Source: Alphaproteobacteria bacterium (GTDB lineage Bacteria; Pseudomonadota; Alphaproteobacteria; SHVZ01). From it: a stretch of DNA of 32,407 bases. Below, piece after piece: positions 16,747 to 25,291 of the stretch. The notes beneath the pieces were generated by a model. The model had not been told where the DNA came from. It worked only from the letters and a program-made list of their open reading frames with translations, and made no database searches. The stretch spans positions 1-32,407 of the forward strand of contig SHVZ01000041.1 of NCBI GenBank assembly GCA_009694025.1, given 5' to 3'. Position 1 is the stretch's first letter. Every line of letters starts with the position of its first letter. The translations under genes and the position numbers were made by a program.

Positions 16747-18057
16747 GTGACTGATCCTAAGCAGCAGGAACCCGCGGAGGCGCCCGCACCGGTGACGCCG
16801 GACCCTCGGACACGTGCGGGGGTTGCGGTGTTCGCCGGTCGGCATCGGCTTGCCTTGGTCGCCGCGGCGGTTGCCGCAGGGGTCGCCTTAGCGGGCCTCT
16901 ATGCACTGTCGGACCGCCTGCGGCCGCCGCCGTCGCGGCCCGACGTCGCCATCGCCGCGCAGCCGACGACATCCGCCGCCCCGAACGCTCCGGAAGATGG
17001 CGGACGGGTGCTGATCGGCTGGGTGGACAAGGACGGCATCCCCTATCGCGCCGCGGTGGATTCGGCGCGCTATCAGGAGTTTTCCGCCGCGCGCCGGCAG
17101 CGGAGCGAGCACGAGCATCGGCGGCTCGGCGATGCCGCCGCCGCAAGAGCGCACGCTGCCTTGGTCCCGATCTTCAAAGAGGTCGAGGCCCGTGTTCCGG
17201 ACTTCGGCGAGTGGGCCTATGACTGGTGGACGAGCTGGACCCTACTGGCGCGGTCTCTCGGCTGGGTGTGGGACGGCGTCCGCGACGGACCGCTCCTCAC
17301 CATGCCCGACCGGGTGCAGGCGCGGCTTGTTTCGGAGATCGAACAGCGGTTCGAGATGCTCGTCCTCAGACCTGGGGCGACGGACCCTAAGCTGGTTGCG
17401 ACGCTCGACCAGGTTCTGGCGGCTTTGAGCGACGATCTCGCCCAGGAGTGCCGGACCTACGAAGAGGCCCTCGGTGCCTTTGTCGTCCGAGAGGCGCGTC
17501 GGCTCGAAAAGCGGGCGGCGGGCGGTGGCTGGGCCGTCGTCGCGACCGGGGATGCCCTGAAATCGCCGCCGGCCGTCGCGTGCGCGGCTCATGGCCGGGC
17601 CGAGGATTTCCTCATCGCCGAGTTCGTCAGGCTGAGGCAGAGCCGTCACGTCGATGACCCGGTCAACGCGGTGATCCTGCGCATGTCGCGGCCATTCGCC
17701 ACCAAGCTGATCAGCTTCGTCATACTGCCCGCGATCGTGACGGCGCTGATCGGTGGTATCGCCTTGCCGTTGCTGGGGATCCTCCCAAACGTGATATCCG
17801 GCGCGGTCGCCGGCGCCCTTACCGGTGCGGCCGGTGCGGCGATCATCGGTTTCTCGGCCAGCACGTCGGTGGACTGGTATCTCAACCGTGCCGACGAACG
17901 CCGCAACCGCGGCAGCTTCGAGGTCCAGGTGCGACGAGCCGTAATCGCCAGCCGCGACGCCTTCGAAGCCAAGCTCGTCGATGCGCAGCGCCGATCGATC
18001 GAGCTTCAGCTTCAGACTATCGCCGACTCTCCGTCGGTATTGTCTCCGTCGCGGTGA
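16747..18057 (+). CDS. Membrane protein of unknown function, 436 residues
   Basis: A GTG start at 16747 is preceded by AGAAGGGA. The protein has a Pro-rich cytoplasmic N-terminus, one membrane helix at about residues 35-54, and a soluble region of some 260 residues. That region includes 'DGGRVLIGWVDKDGIPYRAA', a Trp-rich stretch 'WAYDWWTSWTLLARSLGWVW' and predicted helices. A hydrophobic hairpin at about 321-370 carries the glycine-zipper-like 'SGAVAGALTGAAGAAIIGFS'. A basic C-terminal helix follows. Three membrane segments and no recognised domain are visible, so no function is offered. It stands alone on the plus strand among minus-strand membrane genes. Confidence 0.75.
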   Translation: MTDPKQQEPAEAPAPVTPDPRTRAGVAVFAGRHRLALVAAAVAAGVALAGLYALSDRLRPPPSRPDVAIAAQPTTSAAPNAPEDGGRVLIGWVDKDGIPYRAAVDSARYQEFSAARRQRSEHEHRRLGDAAAARAHAALVPIFKEVEARVPDFGEWAYDWWTSWTLLARSLGWVWDGVRDGPLLTMPDRVQARLVSEIEQRFEMLVLRPGATDPKLVATLDQVLAALSDDLAQECRTYEEALGAFVVREARRLEKRAAGGGWAVVATGDALKSPPAVACAAHGRAEDFLIAEFVRLRQSRHVDDPVNAVILRMSRPFATKLISFVILPAIVTALIGGIALPLLGILPNVISGAVAGALTGAAGAAIIGFSASTSVDWYLNRADERRNRGSFEVQVRRAVIASRDAFEAKLVDAQRRSIELQLQTIADSPSVLSPSR

Positions 18058-18088
18058 CCGACGGGCGACGAGGCGACGTCGCCGGCAC

Positions 18089-18721
18089 TCACTCCTGAGT
18101 CGTCGGCCTCCAGTCGCGCGCCAGGCGGTGGGCTGCCGCGACCTGCGCGGGCGTCAACTGTGCCGTGACCGCATCGCGCAGTTTCACCGCAGAATTCCTG
18201 ATCGGGCCGGGGGGCAGGGTCGCGGCGCTGAGGTTGAGCCACATGTGGGCGAGCACGAGGTCCGCGGCGACGCCGCGCCCGTTGCTGTGCATGATCCCGA
18301 GGTGAAGCTGGGCGTTCGCTTCGCCCTTGCGGGCCGCCCGCGCGTACCAGGCGAACGCGTCTGCGTCGCTTTGTGCGAGGCCGATGCCGAGGTCGTAACG
18401 GATCGCCAGCTGGGCCTGCGCGTTCGGCTCGCCCTTTTCGGCAGCGAGTCGGAGCCATTTGAGCGCCGTATCGGTGTTCGCGGCCGCCCCTTGGCCGGCG
18501 AACAGCATACGGCTGACGATATAGGCTGCGGCTGCATCGCCTCGCTCCGCCAGGGGAAGGAGCTCGCCATAGGCGACGGTGTAGTTGCCGCCGTCATACG
18601 CTGCGACACCGCTCTCGAGGCCGGCAAGGGCCGGCCGCCACATAGCCATGACCAGAAATCCCGCGACGAGGGCGTTGCGGATCATGTGGGGTGCGGGACG
18701 TTTATCTGTGGAGGTGAGCAT
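18089..18721 (-). CDS. Exported Sel1-repeat protein
   Basis: The 210-residue product carries a signal peptide ('NALVAGFLVMAMWRPALAG') and three to four Sel1-like repeats, for example 'ALKWLRLAAEKGEPNAQAQL' and 'AFAWYARAARKGEANAQLHL', each about 36 residues of paired helices. Sel1/TPR-like proteins are protein-binding scaffolds, here presumably periplasmic. ATGs at 18721 and 18685 are both possible starts; neither has a strong ribosome site, and the second gives a more usual signal peptide. It ends 31 bases from the convergent 436-residue gene and follows a membrane-protein gene on the same strand by 63 bases. Confidence 0.85.
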   Translation of the reverse strand: MLTSTDKRPAPHMIRNALVAGFLVMAMWRPALAGLESGVAAYDGGNYTVAYGELLPLAERGDAAAAYIVSRMLFAGQGAAANTDTALKWLRLAAEKGEPNAQAQLAIRYDLGIGLAQSDADAFAWYARAARKGEANAQLHLGIMHSNGRGVAADLVLAHMWLNLSAATLPPGPIRNSAVKLRDAVTAQLTPAQVAAAHRLARDWRPTTQE

Positions 18722-18784
18722 GGCGGGACATTCTCTCGCGTCGTCTCGGCGCGTGGCAATGCCGCTCTTCGCCGTCGCGCCGCC

Positions 18785-19345
18785 CTATGTCCTGCTTCGA
18801 TAGTACTGGAAGACGACGGCCAGCACCGCGAATGCCCAGAAGTTGAGCAGGAACAGCGTCCACATCAGCACGCAGATCGAATACAGGGTCAGATAGGTGA
18901 CGATCAAGGCGATGAGCAGGCCGCAGGCGATGCCGCGTCGGGCCGCAGCCGCCGGCCAGAAGGCGAAGGGCAGGGCGAGGACCGCAAGCAGCAGGAGGCC
19001 GATCAGCGCAAGGCCGAACGCGAGGGGCCTGCTCACGTCGCCGCCGCCGAGATCGGCGACCAGCGGTCCCAGGCCGTAGTTCAGCGGATTCACGCGTTCG
19101 GTCAGAAAGTCCCATAGCGACAGGTTCCACGGGCTTTCCGGCACGAAAAGATCGTGCAGGTCGAAAAAGCGCTGATCGTATCGGCTGGAGAGCAGGAGGA
19201 TGCCGGCTGCGACGCCGAGGAGCTTGGCCGCGCCGGTGAGCACCGGAACCTTGAAATATCCCTCCGGGGCGAGCCGCCTCAGACCGACCCATCCGAATTC
19301 GGCAATGGCGATGGGGATCGCCAGAAGCAGCGCCAGTTCAAGCAC
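18785..19345 (-). CDS. Polytopic membrane protein of unknown function
   Basis: The 186-residue protein has about five hydrophobic helices: an N-terminal one ('LELALLLAIPIAIAEFGWVG'), one around 'AAKLLGVAAGILLLS', and three in the second half. A polar loop with 'RYDQRFFDLHDLFVPESPWN' separates the first pair from the rest. The start is placed at a GTG at 19345; the ribosome site is poor and the frame is open somewhat further upstream, so the N-terminus is uncertain. It lies between the Sel1 gene and the His-rich periplasmic protein gene, all on the minus strand, possibly as the distal part of the metal-efflux operon. Confidence 0.65.
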   Translation of the reverse strand: MLELALLLAIPIAIAEFGWVGLRRLAPEGYFKVPVLTGAAKLLGVAAGILLLSSRYDQRFFDLHDLFVPESPWNLSLWDFLTERVNPLNYGLGPLVADLGGGDVSRPLAFGLALIGLLLLAVLALPFAFWPAAAARRGIACGLLIALIVTYLTLYSICVLMWTLFLLNFWAFAVLAVVFQYYRSRT

Positions 19346-19443
19346 GGTCTTGCCGGTGGAGGAGAGCCATTCAGGCCGTCCGCCGGTTGGGGCCGTGGAC
19401 AGCGATCGGCGATTGCCAAGCCTTAAGCGCCCGGAGCGAACGG

Positions 19444-19845
19444 CTAGAAGGTGAATCGCGCGACAATGGTGGGCTTTCCGGGGAACTGGACCTGCACGAC
19501 GACCCGCATGCCCGGCCCCTGGGCCAAGGTCAAGTTGCCGGTCATCAGGTTGCCATCCTTCCCGGCCGCGTCGGGTTGGAGCTGAACGACCTCCCGCTGT
19601 TGGCCCAGCAGGACCGTCGCCGTCCCCTTCGCCGCCGTGATGTTCTCCGGCTTCTCGGTCTTGTCGTTGTAGACGAAGACCTTGAGCTGGCCGCCTCCGG
19701 TCACAAGCTCGAGGACGTATGGACCCGCGTTCGCGGTTTTGCCGCCATGCTTCGCAGGGTGGTCACTATGGGCGAGAAGCGTGGCGGGAAGAAGGATCGC
19801 GAAGATCGCGAGCAGGGCCCTCAGGATCATTCGGCCATTCCACAT
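19444..19845 (-). CDS. Small periplasmic protein with a His-rich mature N-terminus, linked to metal efflux
   Basis: The 133-residue product has a signal peptide ('LRALLAIFAILLPATLLA') and a mature protein beginning 'HSDHPAKHGGKT', a likely metal-binding stretch. The rest is predicted beta structure ('GPYVLELVTGGGQLKVFVYN', 'VQVQFPGKPTIVARFTF'), consistent with a small beta-sandwich. It is encoded right after the heavy-metal RND pump, so a periplasmic metal-binding accessory role is likely, though I know no named family. The ATG at 19845 is chosen over a longer frame; an ATG at 19830 is an alternative. Confidence 0.75.
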   Translation of the reverse strand: MWNGRMILRALLAIFAILLPATLLAHSDHPAKHGGKTANAGPYVLELVTGGGQLKVFVYNDKTEKPENITAAKGTATVLLGQQREVVQLQPDAAGKDGNLMTGNLTLAQGPGMRVVVQVQFPGKPTIVARFTF

Positions 19846-19880
19846 TGTCGTTCCCGTCAGGAGCTTGTTGAGACGCGATA

Positions 19881-19920
19881 GTCCGGACGCAGCGCCGGAA
19901 AACCTCGGCGCTTCCCGGAC
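19881..19920 (-). other. Stem-loop between the RND pump and the periplasmic protein gene
   Basis: Outer arms GTCCGG/CCGGAC and inner arms AGCGCCG/CGGCGCT pair perfectly around an eight-base loop, with a small internal loop between them. On the minus strand it starts eight bases after the stop of the pump gene. No T run follows, so it is more likely a message-processing or stabilising hairpin than a strong intrinsic terminator. Confidence 0.65.
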
Positions 19921-19927
19921 GCCGACG

Positions 19928-22900
19928 CTAATAGGCTTCGGCTTTCTTGCCAATGACAACCCGGTCTCGCAGGCGCGAGAGCGCCTTCTCGCCGTATCGG
20001 AGAAACAGGATCGGCGTCAGCACCGCATCGAACAGCGTGGCGCTGATCAGCCCGCCGAGGATCACCACGGCCACCGGCGAGAGGATCTCCTTGCCGGGCT
20101 CGTCGCCGCCGAGGATGAGGGGGATGACCGCGAGTCCCGCTGAAAGCGCCGTCATCAGCACCGGCGTCATCCGCTCGAGGCTGCCGCGGAGGATCATCTT
20201 GCGCCCGAAGGTCTCGCCCTCGTTGAGCACGAGGTTGATGTAGTGGCTGATCTTGAGGATGCCGTTCCGCGTGCTGATGCCGACCAGGGTGATGAAGCCG
20301 ATCATGGTGGCAAGCGACATGGTCCCGCCCAGGAGCCACAGAAGGACGACGCTGCCGATCAGCGACAGCGGCACGTTCGCCATGATGATCAGCGACAGCA
20401 CCGTCGAGTCGTAGCGCGAGTAGAGGATGGCGAAGATGAGCAGCAGCGAGATCAGCGAAAGAACCCCGATCCGGAGTGACGCCCGCTGCTGGGCCTCGTA
20501 GTTGCCTTCGATGCTGACGAAATAGCCGGCCGGCATCCGCATTGCCGCCGCCTGCGCCTCGATGCCTTTGGAGATGGCGGCCATGTCCGATCCGTCGGTA
20601 TTGGCCAGGATGGCGATGCGTCGGAGGCCGTTCTCGCGGATGATCTGGTTGGGACCATCGGTGTCTATGATCGTGGCGAGGTCGCGCAGCGGCACCCGAC
20701 CGACCGGGGTGTTGATCAGAAGCTGTGCCAGCCCGGCGCGGGTGCGGTCCTTGTCGTCGAGGCGCACCAGAACGTTGTAGCGTCGGCTCTCGTCGACGAT
20801 CTGCGAGACCACGTGCCCGGCGGAGAAGGCCTCGAGCGTCTGGGTGAGGTGGGCCGGCGTGATGCCATAGAGCCGCGCCGCATCCGCATCGACGCGCACG
20901 CGCACCTGCGGGACCCGCGCCTGCGTCTCGAGTTTGAGGTCGGTCAGGCCCGGTACGCCGGCAAGCCTGTCGCGCAGACCATCGGCGAGTTTGAAGAGAG
21001 AGTCGAGGTCGTCGCCGTAGATCTTCACCGCGATTTGCGCAGGGAGGCCCGACATCGCGACATTGATGCGATGGGTCAAGGGCTGGCCGATGTAGACGGT
21101 GCCAGGGAGTGCGCTCAGTCGGTTGCGTATGTCCTGCAGAACATCCGCGGTCGAGCGCGATGATGGCGCGAGATCGACGTCGATCTCATTCTGATAGATG
21201 CCGTCGGCATGAACATCCAATTCCGCCCGTCCGGTGCGTCGCCCGATCGAGGTCACTTCCGGAACCTCGAGCAGGAGCTTCTCGGCGACCGCCCCCATGC
21301 GGCTGGACTGGCCAAGCGAGATGCTCGGCCGGAAGGTCAACCCGACGACATACATGCCTTCGTTGAGCGGCGGCAGGAAGGCTCGCGGCAGGTACACGGC
21401 TCCGACGACCGCGATGGCGACGAGAGTGACGGCGGTAGCGATAATCCGGGACTGGTGGTCGAAAGCCCAGAGAAGCAGCCGCTCGTTCTGGCGTTTTAGG
21501 AACCGCACGAGGCCGGATTCCTCGTTCGCCATGCGCTTCATCCGCGGCAGGAGATAGTAGGCGAGCACCGGCGTCAGCGTCACCGAGGTGACGAGGCTCG
21601 CCAGGATGGAGACGATGTAGCTGAGGGCGAGCGGCTTGAACATGAGCCCTTCGAGGCCCGGCAGCGAGAACAGCGGGAAGAAGACGAGGAGGACGATGAT
21701 CGTCGCATAGAAGATTCCGGACCGGACCTCGATCGTCGCATCGGCGATGACCTCGATCGGCGGGCGGGGATTGGCGAGCTGCCGGTTCTGGCGGAGCCGC
21801 CGGAACATGTTCTCGACGCCGACCACCGCATCGTCGACCAGCTCGCCGATGGCGATGGCGAGACCGCCCAGGGTCATCGTGTTGATCGTCATGTCGAAGA
21901 ACCAGAAGACGATCGCGGTGATGAACAGGGAGATCGGGATGGCCGTGAGCGAGATGATCGTGGTGCGGAGGTTGAGGAGGAAGGCGAACAGGACGACCGA
22001 CACGACGGCGGTCGCCTCGATGAGGACGCGGGTCAGGTTGCGGATCGACGTTTCGATGAATTTGGCCTGCTTGAAGGCGATCTTGTCGGCGTGCATCTCC
22101 TTGGGGAGGAACGGTCTCAGTTCCGCCAGCACGCGCTGGACGTCGGCGGTGAGCCTGAGCGTATTGACGCCGGGTTGCTTGTGGACACGGACGATGATCG
22201 CCTTCTTGCCCATGAAGCCGGCGTCGCCCTGCTTGATGCGGGGCTCGAAGCTGATCGTGGCGACCTGGCGCAACAGGATGCCTCGTCCGCCCTGATAGGT
22301 CACGACCAGGTCTTTAAGGCCGGCGACGAGTTCTTCCGGATCGCGGATCCTGCCGACATTCATGATCAGATAGCGGCTGCCGTACTGCTCGATCGCGTCG
22401 CCGCCGGTGTTGGCGTTGTAGCGGGCGACGGCCGTCTCGATCTGCTCGATCGAGAGGTCGAAAAGGTCGAGCATCCGCGGATCTGGGGTCACGCGCAATT
22501 GTCGCGCGTCGCCACCCAGTATCAGGATCTGAGCCACACCGGGAATGGCGAGGAGCCGCGGCCGCACGGTCCAGTCCGCCAGATCCCGGAGCGCCATCAT
22601 GTCGCCGCTGTCGGAGGTCATGGCGATCAGCAGGATCTCGCCCATGACCGAGGCGATCGGCCCCATCTCCGGCGTGATGCCGGCCGGCATCTGCTCGCGC
22701 GCCAGGGTGAGCCGTTCGGCGACGAGCTGGCGGTTTCTGTAGATGTCGGCATTCAGGCCGAAGTCGACGAAGACGATGGACAGGCTCGAGCTGGAGGTCG
22801 AGCGCAGGCGCTCGAGGCCCTTGACGCCGGCCATGGCGGTCTCGATCGGGAAGGTGATCCGGCGCTCGACCTCTTCCGGCGAGAGGCCATTGCCCTCGGT

Positions 22901-23050
22901 GATGATCGCAACCGTCGAGCGGTCGATTTCAGGCAGGACATCGACGGGAAGACCGCGGACCTGAAGCGTGCCGAGCACGACCAATACCGCCGTCGCGCAC
23001 AGCACGAAGACGCGGTGCGTCAGGCTGACGTGGATGAGATACGAAAACAA
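19928..23050 (-). CDS. Heavy-metal efflux RND pump (CzcA/CusA family)
   Basis: The 1040-residue inner-membrane pump has the full RND layout: one helix, a periplasmic loop, six helices, a second loop, five helices. The proton-relay motif in helix 4 reads 'GELVDDAVVGVEN', with Asp406, Asp407 and Glu413 as candidate residues. 'LPVDVLPEIDRSTVAI' near the start is typical of the heavy-metal efflux class. The metal (Cu/Ag versus Co/Zn/Ni/Cd) cannot be decided by eye. The start appears to be a TTG at 23050, four bases after the adaptor stop. It gives 'FSYLIHVSLTHR' as in family members, and no ATG is available nearby. The pump works with the adaptor encoded immediately upstream. Confidence 0.95.
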   Translation of the reverse strand: MFSYLIHVSLTHRVFVLCATAVLVVLGTLQVRGLPVDVLPEIDRSTVAIITEGNGLSPEEVERRITFPIETAMAGVKGLERLRSTSSSSLSIVFVDFGLNADIYRNRQLVAERLTLAREQMPAGITPEMGPIASVMGEILLIAMTSDSGDMMALRDLADWTVRPRLLAIPGVAQILILGGDARQLRVTPDPRMLDLFDLSIEQIETAVARYNANTGGDAIEQYGSRYLIMNVGRIRDPEELVAGLKDLVVTYQGGRGILLRQVATISFEPRIKQGDAGFMGKKAIIVRVHKQPGVNTLRLTADVQRVLAELRPFLPKEMHADKIAFKQAKFIETSIRNLTRVLIEATAVVSVVLFAFLLNLRTTIISLTAIPISLFITAIVFWFFDMTINTMTLGGLAIAIGELVDDAVVGVENMFRRLRQNRQLANPRPPIEVIADATIEVRSGIFYATIIVLLVFFPLFSLPGLEGLMFKPLALSYIVSILASLVTSVTLTPVLAYYLLPRMKRMANEESGLVRFLKRQNERLLLWAFDHQSRIIATAVTLVAIAVVGAVYLPRAFLPPLNEGMYVVGLTFRPSISLGQSSRMGAVAEKLLLEVPEVTSIGRRTGRAELDVHADGIYQNEIDVDLAPSSRSTADVLQDIRNRLSALPGTVYIGQPLTHRINVAMSGLPAQIAVKIYGDDLDSLFKLADGLRDRLAGVPGLTDLKLETQARVPQVRVRVDADAARLYGITPAHLTQTLEAFSAGHVVSQIVDESRRYNVLVRLDDKDRTRAGLAQLLINTPVGRVPLRDLATIIDTDGPNQIIRENGLRRIAILANTDGSDMAAISKGIEAQAAAMRMPAGYFVSIEGNYEAQQRASLRIGVLSLISLLLIFAILYSRYDSTVLSLIIMANVPLSLIGSVVLLWLLGGTMSLATMIGFITLVGISTRNGILKISHYINLVLNEGETFGRKMILRGSLERMTPVLMTALSAGLAVIPLILGGDEPGKEILSPVAVVILGGLISATLFDAVLTPILFLRYGEKALSRLRDRVVIGKKAEAY

Positions 23051-23054
23051 AGGT

Positions 23055-25037
23055 TCAGCGAACCTCGTTCAGGAGGTCGGCCGACTCCACCACGACGCGG
23101 GAGTTCGGCTTCAGCCCGGCTATGATCAGGATTTGGGTGCCGTCGATCGGCTCGACCCGTACCGGCACCGGCACGAAGATCTCGGCCTCGGTGTGCTGCC
23201 AGACGACGCTCTGCCCGGAGGTGTCCGTCACCACGGACTCGCGGGGCAGGATCACTCCCTGGCGGCGATCGGACGCCTGCATCAGTACGGTGACGACGCT
23301 GCCGACGCTCAGCGTGGCGTCCGGAGCTTCGATCTGGAAGTAGAGGGGGATCGTCTGCTTCTGGAGCTGCGGTCCCCGGCTGACGAACTTCAGCTTGTAG
23401 CCCTTGCCCATCGACGACGTGGCGTCCGCCGCGGTCACCTCGCCGATCGCCGTGATGTCGTAGGCGTAGGCCTCGATCCACAGCCGCTTCGGATCGACCA
23501 CCTCGAACAGCTTCTGCTGCTCGCTGACGAGCTGGCCGGAGACCGCGAAGCTCGCGGCGATGACGCCGTCGGAGGGGGCGAGCAGGGGTGCGCGAAGGGT
23601 GTCCCGGTCGCGCAGCACGAGCGCGATCGCCGCACGCCGACGCGAGAGGTTGGCGAGGTCGGCCCGCGCCTCGTCGACCTCGCGCGCGGTGGCAGTCGAA
23701 CCCTCCGCCGAAACGCGTTGCACGCGCACCTGGATCAGACCGATCTCTTGATCGATCTGGGCGAGCTGCTGAAAGATGATACCTCGGTCGATCGGATTGA
23801 TGACGGGCACGATCCAGGCCAAGACCTCGCCGGCCGCGACCTGCTGGCCGATACGCGGCCAGGTGGCGCCTGCGGGCACGATGCGGCCCTTGATCGAGCT
23901 GTGGACCTGGCCGCTCGTCCCGGGATCGGCGATGACGTGGCCGGCGATGCGCATCGTGCGCGCCGCTTCGCTGGTCTTGGTGACGACGGTTCGCAGGTTC
24001 AGAAGGCGTTGCGACGCCTTCGGCATGAAAACCGTGCCGTCGAGCTGACGGCGCGGACCATTTCCGGCATTGGCCGACGGCGCCGAAGTCTGGGTGGGAT
24101 CTTCTCCGGGGCCACCGGCGAAGACGGCGCGTTCGACGAAGAGCAGCACGAGGGCGATCACCACGAAGCCGATCGAAACGACGGTCAGGGACGTAAAGCT
24201 GCGGGCGTGTCGAACCTTGCGTCGCGCCGCCGCGAAGACGACCTGTTGGCCCGTGGCGAGCCAGACGCTCGCATGTCGGGCCTGTTGGAACAGACGCGCC
24301 CGGCTCGTTTCCGCCGAGGAACGCAGGTCCGACAAGGCACGTCGCGAGAGCGCGGTGAACGCCTTGAGGCGCGCGTCGAGCCGGGCCATCGCTTCGTCCG
24401 CCGACCTCCTCACCTTGGCGATGGCGAGCGCCGCATGGCGGAGTTCGACGGAGTCGGTCAGGGCCGCCAGGGGCCTGATCCGCATCGCCGCCCACATGGT
24501 CAGCATGCCGACGAGAAAGGCGGCGACGAGGTTGATCATGGAGTTGCCGCCGACCGCGAGATGGGCCCGAAGCGTGCCCGTGGGGCCGACCATCGCCATG
24601 GTCGGTTCCGGTACGTCGAGCTTGGCCGTCAGCAGATCCGACCGCTCGGCGGTGACGACGGTGAAGACGATGTCGTGGTGACCGGGGATGGCAATCCAGT
24701 CCGCCACGATCCGATAGGTTCCATCCGGGTTCGGCTCGGCCTGAAGCGTCTGGCCGCGGACCTCGGCCTCTATTTTCGCATCGATGATCGGTACGTTGTC
24801 GACGAAGCGGTCGAGATAGAGCGTGAGCGTGCGCCCATGCGCCACGCCGACCAGCTCGAAATCGTCGCTCTGCGCGGTCGCCCTGGGCGCTGACGGTGCG
24901 CCGGAGGAAGGCGCCGCGGCTTCTTCGTGTTCTTCCCCGCCATGCGCCGCCACCGTCGCCGGCATGGCAAACGACGAGAGCGCGGCGCTCAGGAACGCCG
25001 CCGCCAACGCTTTACGAAGAGAGCACTCTCTCCTCAT
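23055..25037 (-). CDS. Metal-efflux RND periplasmic adaptor with a long N-terminal extension
   Basis: The 660-residue protein is much longer than a standard adaptor of about 400. A signal peptide (to about Ala31) is followed by a His/Glu-rich start 'HGGEEHEEA' and a beta-rich domain to about 145. Then come a membrane helix at 168-187, a helical stretch, and a second helix at 282-301. The HlyD/CzcB-like adaptor core occupies about 345-660, with 'GHVIADPGTSGQVHSSIKGR' and 'LLAPSDGVIAASFAVSGQLV'. The ATG at 25037 follows AAGGGTGG; the upstream ATG at 25055 overlaps that site. It is the first gene of the efflux operon. No outer-membrane partner is encoded nearby. Confidence 0.9.
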   Translation of the reverse strand: MRRECSLRKALAAAFLSAALSSFAMPATVAAHGGEEHEEAAAPSSGAPSAPRATAQSDDFELVGVAHGRTLTLYLDRFVDNVPIIDAKIEAEVRGQTLQAEPNPDGTYRIVADWIAIPGHHDIVFTVVTAERSDLLTAKLDVPEPTMAMVGPTGTLRAHLAVGGNSMINLVAAFLVGMLTMWAAMRIRPLAALTDSVELRHAALAIAKVRRSADEAMARLDARLKAFTALSRRALSDLRSSAETSRARLFQQARHASVWLATGQQVVFAAARRKVRHARSFTSLTVVSIGFVVIALVLLFVERAVFAGGPGEDPTQTSAPSANAGNGPRRQLDGTVFMPKASQRLLNLRTVVTKTSEAARTMRIAGHVIADPGTSGQVHSSIKGRIVPAGATWPRIGQQVAAGEVLAWIVPVINPIDRGIIFQQLAQIDQEIGLIQVRVQRVSAEGSTATAREVDEARADLANLSRRRAAIALVLRDRDTLRAPLLAPSDGVIAASFAVSGQLVSEQQKLFEVVDPKRLWIEAYAYDITAIGEVTAADATSSMGKGYKLKFVSRGPQLQKQTIPLYFQIEAPDATLSVGSVVTVLMQASDRRQGVILPRESVVTDTSGQSVVWQHTEAEIFVPVPVRVEPIDGTQILIIAGLKPNSRVVVESADLLNEVR

Positions 25038-25055
25038 GGAGCCACCCTTGCCCAT

Positions 25056-25291
25056 GTCATTCGGCCTAAATTCACGACTTCACCTCAACGGCCCCGCTGG
25101 GGCCGAACGGCGCCGCCGCTATCGTGCGACGGTAGCGCACCGGCGACGACATGTCGAGCGGAGCGCCCCGCCTCAATGGCCATTTATCGCGGTCGGTACA
25201 AGCATTTGTAGCCGGGAGCGCGTACGCGCCTTACGCGGTCGATGAGGGGGCCCCGCGAGGACCCCGCGGCCGGCGACGCCCCGCGGTGCCG
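25056..25291. promoter_or_regulatory. Region upstream of the efflux operon with several palindromes
   Basis: These 236 bases hold inverted repeats GGCCCC-GCT-GGGGCC at 25090-25104 and GCTATCGT-GCG-ACGGTAGC at 25118-25136 (one mismatch). Further upstream are a 12-base palindrome GCGCGTACGCGC at 25218-25229 and three CCCCGCG copies between 25251 and 25286. The first two lie 50-100 bases before the adaptor start and could be regulator sites or leader structure. The CCCCGCG cluster lies just after the mitofilin-like gene and could be its transcript end. Confidence 0.4.

Noticed and set aside
22968..24893. 641-codon plus-strand frame across the adaptor gene
   Set aside because: Shadow of the adaptor gene; composition dominated by Arg, Gly, Asp and His with no domain.
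25218..25286. CRISPR-like or tandem repeat array from the CCCCGCG copies
   Set aside because: Only three short GC-rich copies at unequal spacing; expected by chance in DNA of this composition.
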